53,399 bases of DNA from Cyanobacteriota bacterium. GTDB taxonomy: Bacteria; Cyanobacteriota; Cyanobacteriia; Pseudanabaenales; Pseudanabaenaceae. How positions within the stretch are numbered: position 1 is the first letter of the stretch; each line of letters opens with the position of its first letter. The position numbers and the translations under genes were made by a program. This document shows positions 9,048 to 18,100 of the stretch, one piece after another. The stretch is taken from contig JANXUJ010000106.1 in NCBI GenBank assembly GCA_025356295.1, positions 1 to 53,399 on the forward strand. Direction: 5' to 3'. Below the pieces are notes generated by a model that was given only the letters and a program-made list of their open reading frames with translations, had not been told where the DNA came from and made no database searches.

Positions 9048-10243
9048 CTGTTTTTTTGCGCCCAAACACGGATTGGCATTCCCCAGACATAAATAAAGCC
9101 TTCGGCGGCTTTATGGTCGAACTGGTCAGCGCTGGTGTAGGTTGCTAAGTCTTCGTCATACAAAGAGTTGACTGATTGACGACCAACGATGATGGCGTTG
9201 CCTTTATGGAATTTGATGCGGACTGTGCCTGATACGCGCTCTTGGCTACTATCGATAAAAGCATCAAGAGCAGTTTTGAGTGGGCTATACCAAAGCCCGT
9301 TATAGATCATTTTGCCGTAGGTTTCTTCGACTCCACGCTTGTAGTGAGCGAGGTCAGATGGCAAAGCAAGGCTCTCCAGATCGCGGTGGGCGTGGATCAA
9401 GACCAACATGGCGGGAGCTTCGTAGATTTCTCGAGACTTGATCCCGACTAGGCGGTTTTCGACCATGTCGATACGTCCGACTCCGTTGTCACCTGCGATC
9501 GCATTAAGTCGGGTGATTAATTCCACAGGCTCAAGAGCAATACCATTAATGGCAACAGGGATGCCTTTCTCGAAGCCAATTTCGGTATAAGTTGGTTCAT
9601 CTGGAGTGTTTGCGATCGCTTTCGTCATCGCATAAATTTCTTCAGGTGGCTCATTCCAAGCATCTTCGAGAGGACCTGCTTCGATGCTGCGTCCGAGCAA
9701 GTTGCGATCGATGCTAAATGGCGAAGACTTCTTAACTGGGGAGGCAATCCCAAACTTCTCACCATAGGCGATCGTCTCTTCGCGACTCATCCCCCACTCA
9801 CGCGCAGGTGCAAGCACTTTAATGTCTGGATTAAGAGCCGCAATGGACACATCAAACCTTACTTGGTCATTGCCTTTGCCCGTACATCCATGAGCAACTG
9901 CATCGGCTCCATATTCTTCAGCCGCTTCAACCAATATCTTGGCAATTAGCGGACGTGCCAGAGCGGTTGTCAAGGGATATCGATTTTCATAAAGCGCATT
10001 TGCCTTAATCGCAGGAAATGCATAGTCTGTAACAAATTCTTTGGTGACATCTTGAACTAAGGAGACTGACGCTCCTGAATCCAGCGCCTTTTGTTTGATG
10101 GGAGCTAACTCATCGCCTTGTCCTAGATCTGCTGCAAGGGTGATTACTTCTTCAACACCCCATTCTTGCATGAGATAAGGAATGCAAACAGATGTGTCAA
10201 CGCCGCCTGAGTATGCAAGTACGACTTTTTTCGCCCGACCCAT
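9044..10243 (-). CDS. argG: Argininosuccinate synthase
   Basis: Joins citrulline and aspartate with ATP to form argininosuccinate in arginine biosynthesis; cytoplasmic tetramer. 399 residues, the standard length. The N-type ATP pyrophosphatase loop is [12 protein letters not shown] at residues 10-21. [13 protein letters not shown] and [17 protein letters not shown] are family signatures. ATG start at 10243 with GGAGAG upstream. It lies 30 bp downstream of the SRP RNA gene on the same strand. A strong terminator overlaps its stop codon. Confidence 0.98.
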   Translation of the reverse strand: MGRAKKVVLAYSGGVDTSVCIPYLMQEWGVEEVITLAADLGQGDELAPIKQKALDSGASVSLVQDVTKEFVTDYAFPAIKANALYENRYPLTTALARPLIAKILVEAAEEYGADAVAHGCTGKGNDQVRFDVSIAALNPDIKVLAPAREWGMSREETIAYGEKFGIASPVKKSSPFSIDRNLLGRSIEAGPLEDAWNEPPEEIYAMTKAIANTPDEPTYTEIGFEKGIPVAINGIALEPVELITRLNAIAGDNGVGRIDMVENRLVGIKSREIYEAPAMLVLIHAHRDLESLALPSDLAHYKRGVEETYGKMIYNGLWYSPLKTALDAFIDSSQERVSGTVRIKFHKGNAIIVGRQSVNSLYDEDLATYTSADQFDHKAAEGFIYVWGMPIRVWAQKNR

Positions 10244-10272
10244 GAATCTCTCCTACACCCATTGCTAAACCT

Positions 10273-10376
10273 AAAAAAGTAGCCCGGGTACTACGCCTAT
10301 CTCAAGCATCCCTTAGTGCTGCTGTCTTCCGACCCTGACACGATTCGGGCGTTGCGATCGCATAGATCCGAGCCAC
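10273..10376 (-). ncRNA. ffs: Signal recognition particle RNA (small bacterial type)
   Basis: On the minus strand the apical loop consensus is plain: GTGTCAGGGTCGGAAGACAG followed by CAGCACTAA, matching the conserved SRP RNA domain IV (GUCAGG..CGGAA...AGCAGC). The ends pair as GTGGCTCGG with CCGGGCTAC (9 bp with G-U pairs), and six T residues follow, which fixes the 3' end near 10273. The length of about 98-104 nt is typical of the short bacterial form. A TAATCT -10-like box lies about 6 bp upstream of the 5' end. It partners with Ffh in membrane-protein targeting. The region had no protein gene. Confidence 0.92.
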
Positions 10377-10459
10377 TTATCAGATTAGCACTAAGTGTGA
10401 AAGTTAAAGCAGAAGTTAAATTAATTGTCGGCAAATCCACACAAAATCTGGTGATTAGC

Positions 10460-10508
10460 CAAAGATTAACAAGAATGCTTTACACTTTCACACTCTTGTT
10501 AATCTTTG
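10460..10508. repeat. Perfect 15-bp inverted repeat
   Basis: CAAAGATTAACAAGA at 10460-10474 is the exact reverse complement of 10494-10508, separated by 19 bases. It lies downstream of the DUF7219-type gene (minus) and about 85 bp upstream of ffs. There is no T run, so it is not a classic terminator; it may be an operator or an RNA stem. Confidence 0.7.
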
Positions 10509-10538
10509 AATTTAATCTCTGAGTTTAATTTTGGGGCT

Positions 10539-10769
10539 TTAGGTTTGGGGCTTTAGGTTTTGCTTTGATTGCTTTAGTTGTTGCCATAGCTCTGCAACTT
10601 GTGAGTATGCATCTTGAGATGAAATTTTGCCGCCAGTTTCTAGCGCACAAATGATACTGATACGATAAGAGAATTCTTGTAAATTGGCATTAAAGACCAA
10701 ATTCTCTGGACTAAATGTGCCGTAATAGCGAGAGCGGGGAAACAGAAATTTGGTTATGGTTGCCGACAT
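10539..10769 (-). CDS. DUF7219-type small cyanobacterial protein
   Basis: 76 residues. The core FLFPRSRYYGTFSPENLVFNANLQEFSYRISIICALETGGKIS is, to my recollection, a cyanobacterium-restricted family (DUF7219), with a C-terminal helix (SQDAYSQVAELWQQLKQSKQ). No membrane segment or known catalytic motif. ATG start at 10769 with a TGAGG ribosome-binding sequence. The 3' end of the gene contains a 14-bp tandem repeat (TTTGGGGCTTTAGG twice, about 10532-10560) that runs over the stop codon. Function unknown. Confidence 0.8.
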   Translation of the reverse strand: MSATITKFLFPRSRYYGTFSPENLVFNANLQEFSYRISIICALETGGKISSQDAYSQVAELWQQLKQSKQNLKPQT

Positions 10770-10896
10770 GATTTACCTCACTAGATTTCAATTCGAGGTC
10801 GTTGGGGATAGTCTTATGGATTATTATCAGGTGTAATTGCTTTTTATTAACCTAATCTTAATCAAAGCTTAACCTATGGAGACTCTCAATCTTGTG

Positions 10897-10930
10897 ATAA
10901 GTTCCCACATAATTTAAAGTGGGAACTTAT
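10897..10930. promoter_or_regulatory. 12-bp perfect hairpin upstream of SpoIIE-type gene
   Basis: ATAAGTTCCCAC and its exact complement flank a 10-base A/T-rich loop. It ends 38 bp before the ATG of the phosphatase gene, in the divergent region shared with the DUF7219-type gene. Its position suggests an operator or 5' leader stem; the factor is unknown. Confidence 0.5.
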
Positions 10931-10968
10931 GAACTAAGAAATTCATTAAAATCTAAGATGCTTTAGAT

Positions 10969-13359
10969 ATGGCGCAAAATATGGAACTGTTTCAACCAGC
11001 GATCGCACTTATGAATCGTTTGAAGTATCCTCAAAAGTTTCTGATCATCAGTTTGCTGTTTATTTTGCCGCTAGTCTTAGTGATGAATTTTTGGTTGTCA
11101 GAAATTAATAATCGTATTGAATTTACTCAAAAAGAACTCTATGGCAATGCTTATCTGCGAGCGCTAAATCAATTATGGCAATACATTCCGCGCCGACAAT
11201 TGATTTTACAGCGTCGATTTTATAATAATTCACTAAGTTTAGGGCAATCATCTCAAGTAGAAGAGTTGCGAAATTTACAAAATAAGATTGATCAAAGGCT
11301 TACAGAACTAGCAAATGTCGATCGTCAATTTGGTGGCGTATTGCAAACTGGAGAGAAACTGAACGACATCAAATTTAGTTGGCAAAGCTTGCGCGATGGT
11401 CAAGAATTTTTAGAATTTCGTAAGCATGATTTGTTAATTGATCAACTTGATCGCTTCCGAATCCATATAGTTGAAGTCTCCAATTTGATTCTCGATCCCG
11501 ACTTAGATACTTACTATCTGATGGATGCTACATCTCTAAAACTGCCAGAAATGCAAAAAATACTGCACAAGATTATGCAGACAGAAGCAGAAGTTTTATT
11601 TAAGCAAGAAGTTACTAATGAGGAGAGAACGCTGCTGATTTCTTTAATAAGTTTATTAAATAACTACAATAATGAACTAAATTCAAATCTAGAGAGAACT
11701 TTTAACTACCAGTCTTTTGGTAATCTTCGTGATTCGTTGAGTGTTTCTCTTCGCAATTTATTTGTGGGTATAAGTGAAGTTAATGACTATACAAATTTAT
11801 TGATTAGACAAGAAAGCAAATCTTACCTAACTGGAAGCTTTTATCAACAAGAGATGCAAAGTACGCTAGAGGATAGCTTTGTTTTATGGCAGCAGGCTAA
11901 CGATTGCCTTGATGAGTTACTGAGCTATCGCCTTCATGGTTTTGAGAACCGCAAACAATTTATTTTGATTTTTATTGCCGTTGTATTGATTGCAATTATT
12001 TATCTATTTGTCGGTTTTTATCTGTCAGTGATGAAAACTGTATCTCAGTTAGATATTGCTTCTCAACAAATGACTTTAGGTAAAGCGATCGCCATTAATA
12101 TTGATAGTAAAGATGAGTTGTCGATGGTTGTGCGATCGTTTAACAATGTGGCGATCGCCTTAAGAAAATCCGAGGAAAAATATCGTAGTATCTTTGAAAA
12201 TTCTGTCGATGGCATTTTCCAAACCACAGTCAATGGCAAATATCTCAGTGTAAATCCTGCACTAGCGAGAATTTATGGCTATGAGTCGGTTGAGCATCTG
12301 TTAGCGCAAGATATGGATATCCAGACACAGCTATATGTTAATCGCGATCGCCGTCAAGAGTTTCAGACTTTAATGTATGAAAATGACACGATTACTAGCT
12401 TTGAGTCGCAGGTGTATAAGTGCGATCGCACTACGATCTGGATTAGTGAAAATGTCCGCGCAATGCGAAATGCCGAAGGAAAAATACTGTATTACGAAGG
12501 AACAGTTGAAGATATTAGTCAACGTAAAACTGCGGAAATCGCTCTAGATGGAGCTAATCAGCAAATACTTGCGTTGAATGATCTTCTTAAAGAAGAGAAC
12601 TTACGAATGAGTAGTGAGTTAGATATAACACGGAAGCTCCAGCAGATGATTTTACCCAAAGATAAAGAGCTTTTGTTAATTGCTGGGTTAGATATCTCTG
12701 GATACATGGAACCTGCGGCTGAGGTGGGTGGTGACTATTATGATGTACTGCAACAAAATGGCAAAATTAAAATCGGTATCGGGGACGTGACCGGGCATGG
12801 TCTGGAGAGTGGAATGCTGATGATCATGGTGCAGACTGCGGTAAGAACCTTGTTACAAAATGAAGAGAACGATCCTGTGCGATTTTTGGATACGCTCAAT
12901 CGCACGATTTATGGCAATGTCCAGAGAATGTCGTCTGATAAGAATTTGACTTTGGCACTAATTGATTATGAGAACGGTAAATTAACTCTAAGTGGTCAGC
13001 ATGAAGAGATGATCGTGGTGCGTAAAGATGGAACTTTAGAGAGATTTGATACGATTGATCTTGGCTTTCCGATTGGATTAGAAGAAGAAATTTTTGATTT
13101 TTTAGCGCAGAAGCAAATAGATTTAGATACAGGTGATGTCGTGGTGCTGTATACCGATGGCATTACTGAGGCGGAAAATGAAGCTCGACAACTCTATGGT
13201 GTGGAACGTTTATGTGAAGTTGTTCGTGAAGTTGTTTGCCAAAATGTTGATGCATCGGCGATCGCTATTCGCCACGCAGTTATCGATGATCTGCGATCGC
13301 ATATTGGCACTCAAAAAGTATATGACGATATCACCTTGCTAGTTCTCAAACAAAAATAA
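10969..13359 (+). CDS. Membrane HAMP-PAS-SpoIIE phosphatase
   Basis: 796 residues. A transmembrane helix (about 24-43), an extracytoplasmic helical sensor region, and a second transmembrane helix (about 330-352) are followed by HAMP, then a PAS domain (about 400-525; SIFENSVDGIFQTTVNGKYLSVNP), a coiled linker, and a C-terminal PP2C-type SpoIIE/RsbU phosphatase (about 555-796). The metal-binding motifs are intact: AEVGGDYYDV, GDVTGHGLESG and YTDGITEAEN. Such proteins dephosphorylate STAS anti-anti-sigma proteins in partner-switching systems. A STAS protein occurs in this window at 44950-45267, but a link is only a guess. A bidirectional terminator follows. Confidence 0.93.
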   Translation: MAQNMELFQPAIALMNRLKYPQKFLIISLLFILPLVLVMNFWLSEINNRIEFTQKELYGNAYLRALNQLWQYIPRRQLILQRRFYNNSLSLGQSSQVEELRNLQNKIDQRLTELANVDRQFGGVLQTGEKLNDIKFSWQSLRDGQEFLEFRKHDLLIDQLDRFRIHIVEVSNLILDPDLDTYYLMDATSLKLPEMQKILHKIMQTEAEVLFKQEVTNEERTLLISLISLLNNYNNELNSNLERTFNYQSFGNLRDSLSVSLRNLFVGISEVNDYTNLLIRQESKSYLTGSFYQQEMQSTLEDSFVLWQQANDCLDELLSYRLHGFENRKQFILIFIAVVLIAIIYLFVGFYLSVMKTVSQLDIASQQMTLGKAIAINIDSKDELSMVVRSFNNVAIALRKSEEKYRSIFENSVDGIFQTTVNGKYLSVNPALARIYGYESVEHLLAQDMDIQTQLYVNRDRRQEFQTLMYENDTITSFESQVYKCDRTTIWISENVRAMRNAEGKILYYEGTVEDISQRKTAEIALDGANQQILALNDLLKEENLRMSSELDITRKLQQMILPKDKELLLIAGLDISGYMEPAAEVGGDYYDVLQQNGKIKIGIGDVTGHGLESGMLMIMVQTAVRTLLQNEENDPVRFLDTLNRTIYGNVQRMSSDKNLTLALIDYENGKLTLSGQHEEMIVVRKDGTLERFDTIDLGFPIGLEEEIFDFLAQKQIDLDTGDVVVLYTDGITEAENEARQLYGVERLCEVVREVVCQNVDASAIAIRHAVIDDLRSHIGTQKVYDDITLLVLKQK

Positions 13360-13380
13360 ACTCTAAAAGGTTAAATCCCA

Positions 13381-13417
13381 AAAAATAAAGCTGGTGCAAA
13401 GCGCCAGCTTTATTTTT
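13381..13417. terminator. Bidirectional terminator
   Basis: Hairpin AAAAATAAAGCTGG(T)GC-AAA-GC GCCAGCTTTATTTTT between the convergent phosphatase gene and speY. It has A and T runs on both sides, so it can work in both directions. Confidence 0.85.
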
Positions 13418-13426
13418 TATTTGGAG

Positions 13427-14488
13427 CTACACGCCTACAGGAGTGGGAATCTGGCTAAAAGTACCAACAGATGGTTTGTTGAATACTTGAGCAAGCTGAC
13501 GTGGTGCGCGATCGCACCAGTTGCGCTTGCCATAGACATAACCCGCAATCAGAGGCAGGGCAACGGTCGCTTCTGAGAAGACCATTTGCTCTTGAACAAT
13601 ATCGACCTTACCCCAAGAATGTGCTTCTCTCAAAGTAGAACCCGATAGCGCGCCATCACGTTCATCAGCAACGGTGATTTGGACAGCGTATTTGTGCATC
13701 GCTGCATCGAAACCAAGCAACTCAGCCGCGACAACTGTATCTTGAGCGAAGTTCTTAGGCACGCCACCACCGATCATGAATAGACCAGTATGAGGGCTTG
13801 CCAACTTGCACTGAGTCAATTCGCGGAAGTCTTTTACAGAGTCGATGCTGACATGCTCTTCGGGAGAGTTCCATTGGTGATGTACTAAGCCAAAGCCCGC
13901 GGAACAATCACTGAAAGCAGGCACGAAGATGGGAACTTGATGTTCGTAAGCGGCCAGTACCACTGAGTGACGGTTTTTGGCATTCTTATCTAGATATGCA
14001 CCCATTTCGTGGATAAACTCACGAGAGGAGTAAGGGCGGGGAGGAAGCGAGTTCGCGATTTTGGCGATCGTCATGTCACAAACACGCAATTCATCTTCAT
14101 CGATGTAGGTGTCATAGATGCGATCGACGGCATTATCGCGCAGTACTGTATCGTCAGCAGCAATATTACCGACATAATGACGATATCCGAGAGCTTCAAA
14201 GAAGTCTTGATCAACGATGTTTGCGCCTGTAGAGACAATCATGTCTACCATGTTGTTGGCGATCAGATCGTAGACGATTCCTTTGAGACCCGCACTAAAC
14301 AAAGAACCTGCCAAGCACAAGATGATCGCGCAATCTTTGTCTTGAATCATGTTGTCGTAGATATGAGCAGCGCGACCAAGGTTCCTACCTTGAAAAGCGG
14401 TATTTGCCATAGCGTCAACCAATCCAACTACATCAAAAGCTTTGATGTCAATGTGTTCTACAGTCTGTTTAAGTAGGTCGCGTTTCAT
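13427..14488 (-). CDS. speY: Deoxyhypusine synthase-like homospermidine synthase SpeY
   Basis: 353 residues from ATG 14488. It is a deoxyhypusine synthase-fold protein: FDVVGLVDAMANTAFQGRNLGRA, IILCLAGSLFSAGLKGIVYDLIANNMVDMIVSTGAN and VPIFVPAFSDCSAGFG are recognisable family blocks. Bacteria lack eIF5A, and the cyanobacterial homologue is known to make homospermidine from spermidine/putrescine (work on Anabaena speY), so this role is assigned by family. The frame stays open to a TTG at 14521, but the ATG at 14488 begins the conserved MKRDLLKQTVEHI and is preferred. It faces the phosphatase gene across a shared terminator. Confidence 0.87.
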   Translation of the reverse strand: MKRDLLKQTVEHIDIKAFDVVGLVDAMANTAFQGRNLGRAAHIYDNMIQDKDCAIILCLAGSLFSAGLKGIVYDLIANNMVDMIVSTGANIVDQDFFEALGYRHYVGNIAADDTVLRDNAVDRIYDTYIDEDELRVCDMTIAKIANSLPPRPYSSREFIHEMGAYLDKNAKNRHSVVLAAYEHQVPIFVPAFSDCSAGFGLVHHQWNSPEEHVSIDSVKDFRELTQCKLASPHTGLFMIGGGVPKNFAQDTVVAAELLGFDAAMHKYAVQITVADERDGALSGSTLREAHSWGKVDIVQEQMVFSEATVALPLIAGYVYGKRNWCDRAPRQLAQVFNKPSVGTFSQIPTPVGV

Positions 14489-14746
14489 GATTTTTATAGT
14501 CCTAGATGTGGATGTATGCAAATATATGCAAAAAAAGATTTTTGAGCAGAATTCAATAACAGAACAAGTAGGCTCAGATATCTGGTAGTTAAGTGTTTTT
14601 TGCTATGCCGCACGATCACCTTTCACAATATGTATTAGTCAAAAGACAGATATTGCTAATTTGAAATCTTGCGCGCAAAAATCCACCTATCCCCGACAGT
14701 TTTTGGCTACCTATTTAGTTTTGAAAAAATATTTAGTCTTCTCCAT

Positions 14747-14915
14747 GATGAGAAGCGATCGACCTAGGTTGTTAACAGTGGTTACAACCCTGAGACTTAA
14801 AAGATCGATCGGAACATACTAGGTCCTTCACAGGCATCGTCCCAAGAAAGGGTAGGGTCAGACTCACGTCTGTCGCCTAGCTTTACGTTGAGGAGCCAAT
14901 CGCATCCAAGAAATA
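14747..14915. ncRNA. Candidate structured RNA or long leader in gene-free region
   Basis: The 576-bp gap between speY and the chemotaxis operon has no coding frame. This part can fold into a nested rod: GCGAT (14754) with ATCGC (14899), CTAGG (14764) with CCTAG (14876), and local hairpins GGTTGT/ACAACC and CAGAC/GTCTG. A rod of about 170 nt with an internal bubble recalls 6S RNA, but I cannot confirm the family or the strand. Confidence 0.28.
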
Positions 14916-14960
14916 AAACCAGTTTTTTCAATTTTTATACAACTGAGGTGTAACAAGTCG

Positions 14961-14989
14961 TTGACAAAGATAGCACTTTTTTTTGATAA
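14961..14989 (+). promoter_or_regulatory. Sigma70-type promoter of the chemotaxis operon
   Basis: TTGACA at 14961-14966, a 17-bp spacer, then TGATAA at 14984-14989. A start of transcription near 14996 would leave a leader of roughly 110-120 nt before the first MCP gene. Confidence 0.65.
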
Positions 14990-15064
14990 ATACAAGCAAA
15001 ATGGCGCTAGAGAATTTAGATGTAAATTTGTTTAATTGTCTATAGTTAGGAGACTTGTAGAGAC

Positions 15065-15121
15065 ATGAGCCTCCGTCTTGAAAACAAGCAAAGACGTATT
15101 TCATGCAGGGACGATCCATGA
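15065..15121 (+). CDS. Possible 18-residue leader ORF
   Basis: ATG at 15065, preceded at 12 bases by AGGAG, encodes 18 residues (MSLRLENKQRRISCRDDP) and ends in TGA that overlaps the likely MCP start codon as ATGA. It could couple translation of the first operon gene. The sequence is basic and resembles nothing known to me; it may be chance. Confidence 0.3.
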   Translation: MSLRLENKQRRISCRDDP

Positions 15122-18100
15122 TGACAGCACAGTATCAGGCGGCTCTACACTCTTATGTAGAGGGTCGTTATGAAGAGGCGATGCAGCAGTTCTCAGAATT
15201 GTTGTCCGAAGACCCTCGCAATCCCAAGTTGCATATCTGGCTGGGTGCGACTTTTCGGAAAGCAGGTAAAACTGAATATGCCAAAGCTCAGTATCAGCAG
15301 GTGTTAACTCTTACTGATGACCCAGATTTGCTTGATCTTGCTAGTACCTCACTTGCTCAAATCCAAAATAAGTTAGCTAATACGGCTTTAAAGACTGTTC
15401 TCCCAAAAGCTGAAGATAGAATCCCAAAAGATTTAGATAATCTCCATGATCTGAGTAGTTCAAAGAAAAATGACTTGCTCAGTAATAGTCATGACAATAG
15501 CTATGCGATCGCAACTGATGATGATCTTACTTTGATTGCCCCTCCTTCTACCAACTCTATTCTTAAAGGTTCTACTAACGCTCAGAGTAATGGTATTGTG
15601 CCGCCACCGCCTGCGATCGCGGCGCTATTTAAAAATCAAGTTGCAGAAAATCAAGTTAAAAATCAAGAACATCAGCGTGAACTGTCTGAGCTTGATGAAG
15701 ATATATCTGATGGAGATATATCTGATGGAGATATAGCCAAAGAACCTATATCGTCAATCTTGAATGATACGATTGAAAACATTCAAAAGGTGAACCAAAA
15801 ATCTAAAAAAGCTAAAAAGGCTAAGAATCATGGGATTTCAGTCGAGTTTCCTGCTTTGGAATCGGTAGAATCAGCGTTGTTTGGGGATCAAGGTAATCCA
15901 AAACTTATTGATAATAAGTCGAATTCAACACCGATCGCTTTGGAGGATATGTTTAAGTTCTCTAGTGTTGCCCAGAAGATCACTTTATGGGGAGCTTTGG
16001 TTGCGACGATACCTGCGATCGCTTTGGGGATCGCAGCATACCAAGTTGGAGATAGATTACTTTTGAGCAAGGTTAAGCAAGGGCAGCAATCAGAAGCGAT
16101 CGCTCTGGCTAAAGGAACGGGGGATTTTTTGAAGCAGCAAGCTACTGATGTAGAGGTGGTGAAGACATTGCTAATCTCGACTGAAGTAGGACAGAATACT
16201 TTTAAATCTCTCTTGACGTTGCCGATCATTCAGCAACGTCAATATAAGCAGCAATTAACTAACCGTTTAAACCTGTATAGCCAAGCTTATCCACAATACG
16301 CTAGTGTTTCTGTATTCAGTACGAGTGGTGAGTTAATCGCTCAGTCAACTAATTCCAAAACCCTACAGACGATCAATCCTATCACTCTAGATAAAGTTGC
16401 TTCGACAGATAGTGTGTTAATCAGTAATCCTGTAGTTGGGAAAGATGGAGCATCTCTTTATGCAGTTGTGTCGGTCAAAAATCCCGCTTCACAGAAGGTT
16501 GGTATGGTCTTGCAGGTGGAGATTCCTGTAAAGACATTGATAAACCAGTTAAATACTAATGTTAGTGGTAACTTCTTTATAATTGATAGCGCTAATAAGT
16601 ATATTGCTAGTTCACAACTTATTAATACTGGCGAAGATGCATCTTCTGATTTTGCAATGTTGTCTGAATTGCGATCTGCACAGTCACCTGATCTCCGAGA
16701 TGTGGCAAAGAGCGATCGCAATGTGCAAATTCTTGCTTATGCACCTGTGCCAAATATGCAGAACTATGGCATATTAACTTGGGATTTATTAACTACGATC
16801 GATAAGGCTACAGCTCTGTCAGGCAGCCAAAATTTATTGTTAGTAATTGGTGCGGGGATCGCGATTACACCTTTATTAGTGGGAGCGATCGCCTATGTAT
16901 TATCTCGAAAACTGAGTTCTAGACTTAAATATATCCGTTTGGCTTTACGCGATTTAGGGCGAGTGAAAGCAGATACGGGAACTTCTTCCGAGGTAATGTT
17001 TTCGGGAACCTTGAGTGTAGAAGGTAATGATGAGTTGTCAGACATCTCATTAAGCATTAATAAAATGTCTGAACAGTTCCAAACGATGATGCAAAAACAG
17101 GAACAAGAGAAGCAGCGGTTGCAAGTACAAGTCGTAAAACTCTTTAAGGTCTTGTCTAAGCTGGCGCGGCAAGAAAGCCGAGAAGTCAAGGATGGCGACT
17201 TGTCAGATGAAAATATATTGGTACTGGGCAAAAAAGTTCGGGCTGAGATGGTACAACGCACTGCCGAAGCTGAGAGCAATCGTAAACAAAACGAAGATAT
17301 TCAGAAACATTTAGTACAGATGCTTAGGGATATGCAATCTTTGGCTGATGGTGATTTAACTGTTTCCACACAGGCGATTAATGGTGACTTGGAGGGTGTA
17401 TCTGTATTTTTTGAGGAGGTAATGCGGGGATTGCAAAATATCATTGGTCAAGTGAAGTCATCGGCTAATCAAGTTAATTTTTCGCTGGGGCAGAACGAGC
17501 AAGCGATCGCTAATCTAGCCAGTGTCTCTCAAAGACAAGTTGACATGGTGACGCGATCGCTAAATACTGCCCAAATGCTGAAGTTATCCGCAACTACAAT
17601 TGTAAATAACAGCCAACAAGCAGTTCAATCATCATTAATAGTTGCTGAGAAAATATCTGATAGCGATCGCTCTATTGACGCAGTTATGGAAAAAGTGGGA
17701 GAGTTGCAAAATACGGTTTCGACTACCGCTAAGCGAGTCAAACATTTGGGTGAAGTATCGCAAAAAATTGCTTTAGCAATTTCTTCTATTAATGAAATTG
17801 CAGTTAAGACTAATTTTCTGTCTATTAATGCCAGTCTTGAAGCGGCTCGTACAGGCAATATGGCGGGTGGGTTTGTGATGGTTGCTGAAGAGGTAGGAGA
17901 ACTTGCGGCGCGTTCAGTTGCCGCGACTAAAGAAGTAGAAAGCTTGCTCGGCATGATCCAGCGTGAGACTAACGAAGTAATGGCTTCAATCGAGTCAGGG
18001 AGTAATCAAGTCTCTGAAAGTAACATATTGGCGATCGCTGCCAAAGATAGCCTCCAACAAATCACGCAAATATCACAACAGATTGACGGTCTAATGTCGG

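Noticed and set aside
10316..10522. 68-codon open frame on plus strand
   Set aside because: It is antisense to the SRP RNA and crosses the perfect inverted repeat; no domain, no ribosome-binding site.
13394..13576. 60-codon frame on plus strand over the end of speY
   Set aside because: It starts inside the terminator and runs antisense to conserved speY codons.
14009..14476. 155-codon frame antisense to speY
   Set aside because: Length is explained by codon bias of the opposite strand; the product is unlike any protein and speY is clearly coding.
14747..14915. TPP or cobalamin riboswitch
   Set aside because: A CTGAGA string and GGAAC-like pieces occur, but the other conserved blocks of these riboswitches are missing and the downstream genes do not fit.
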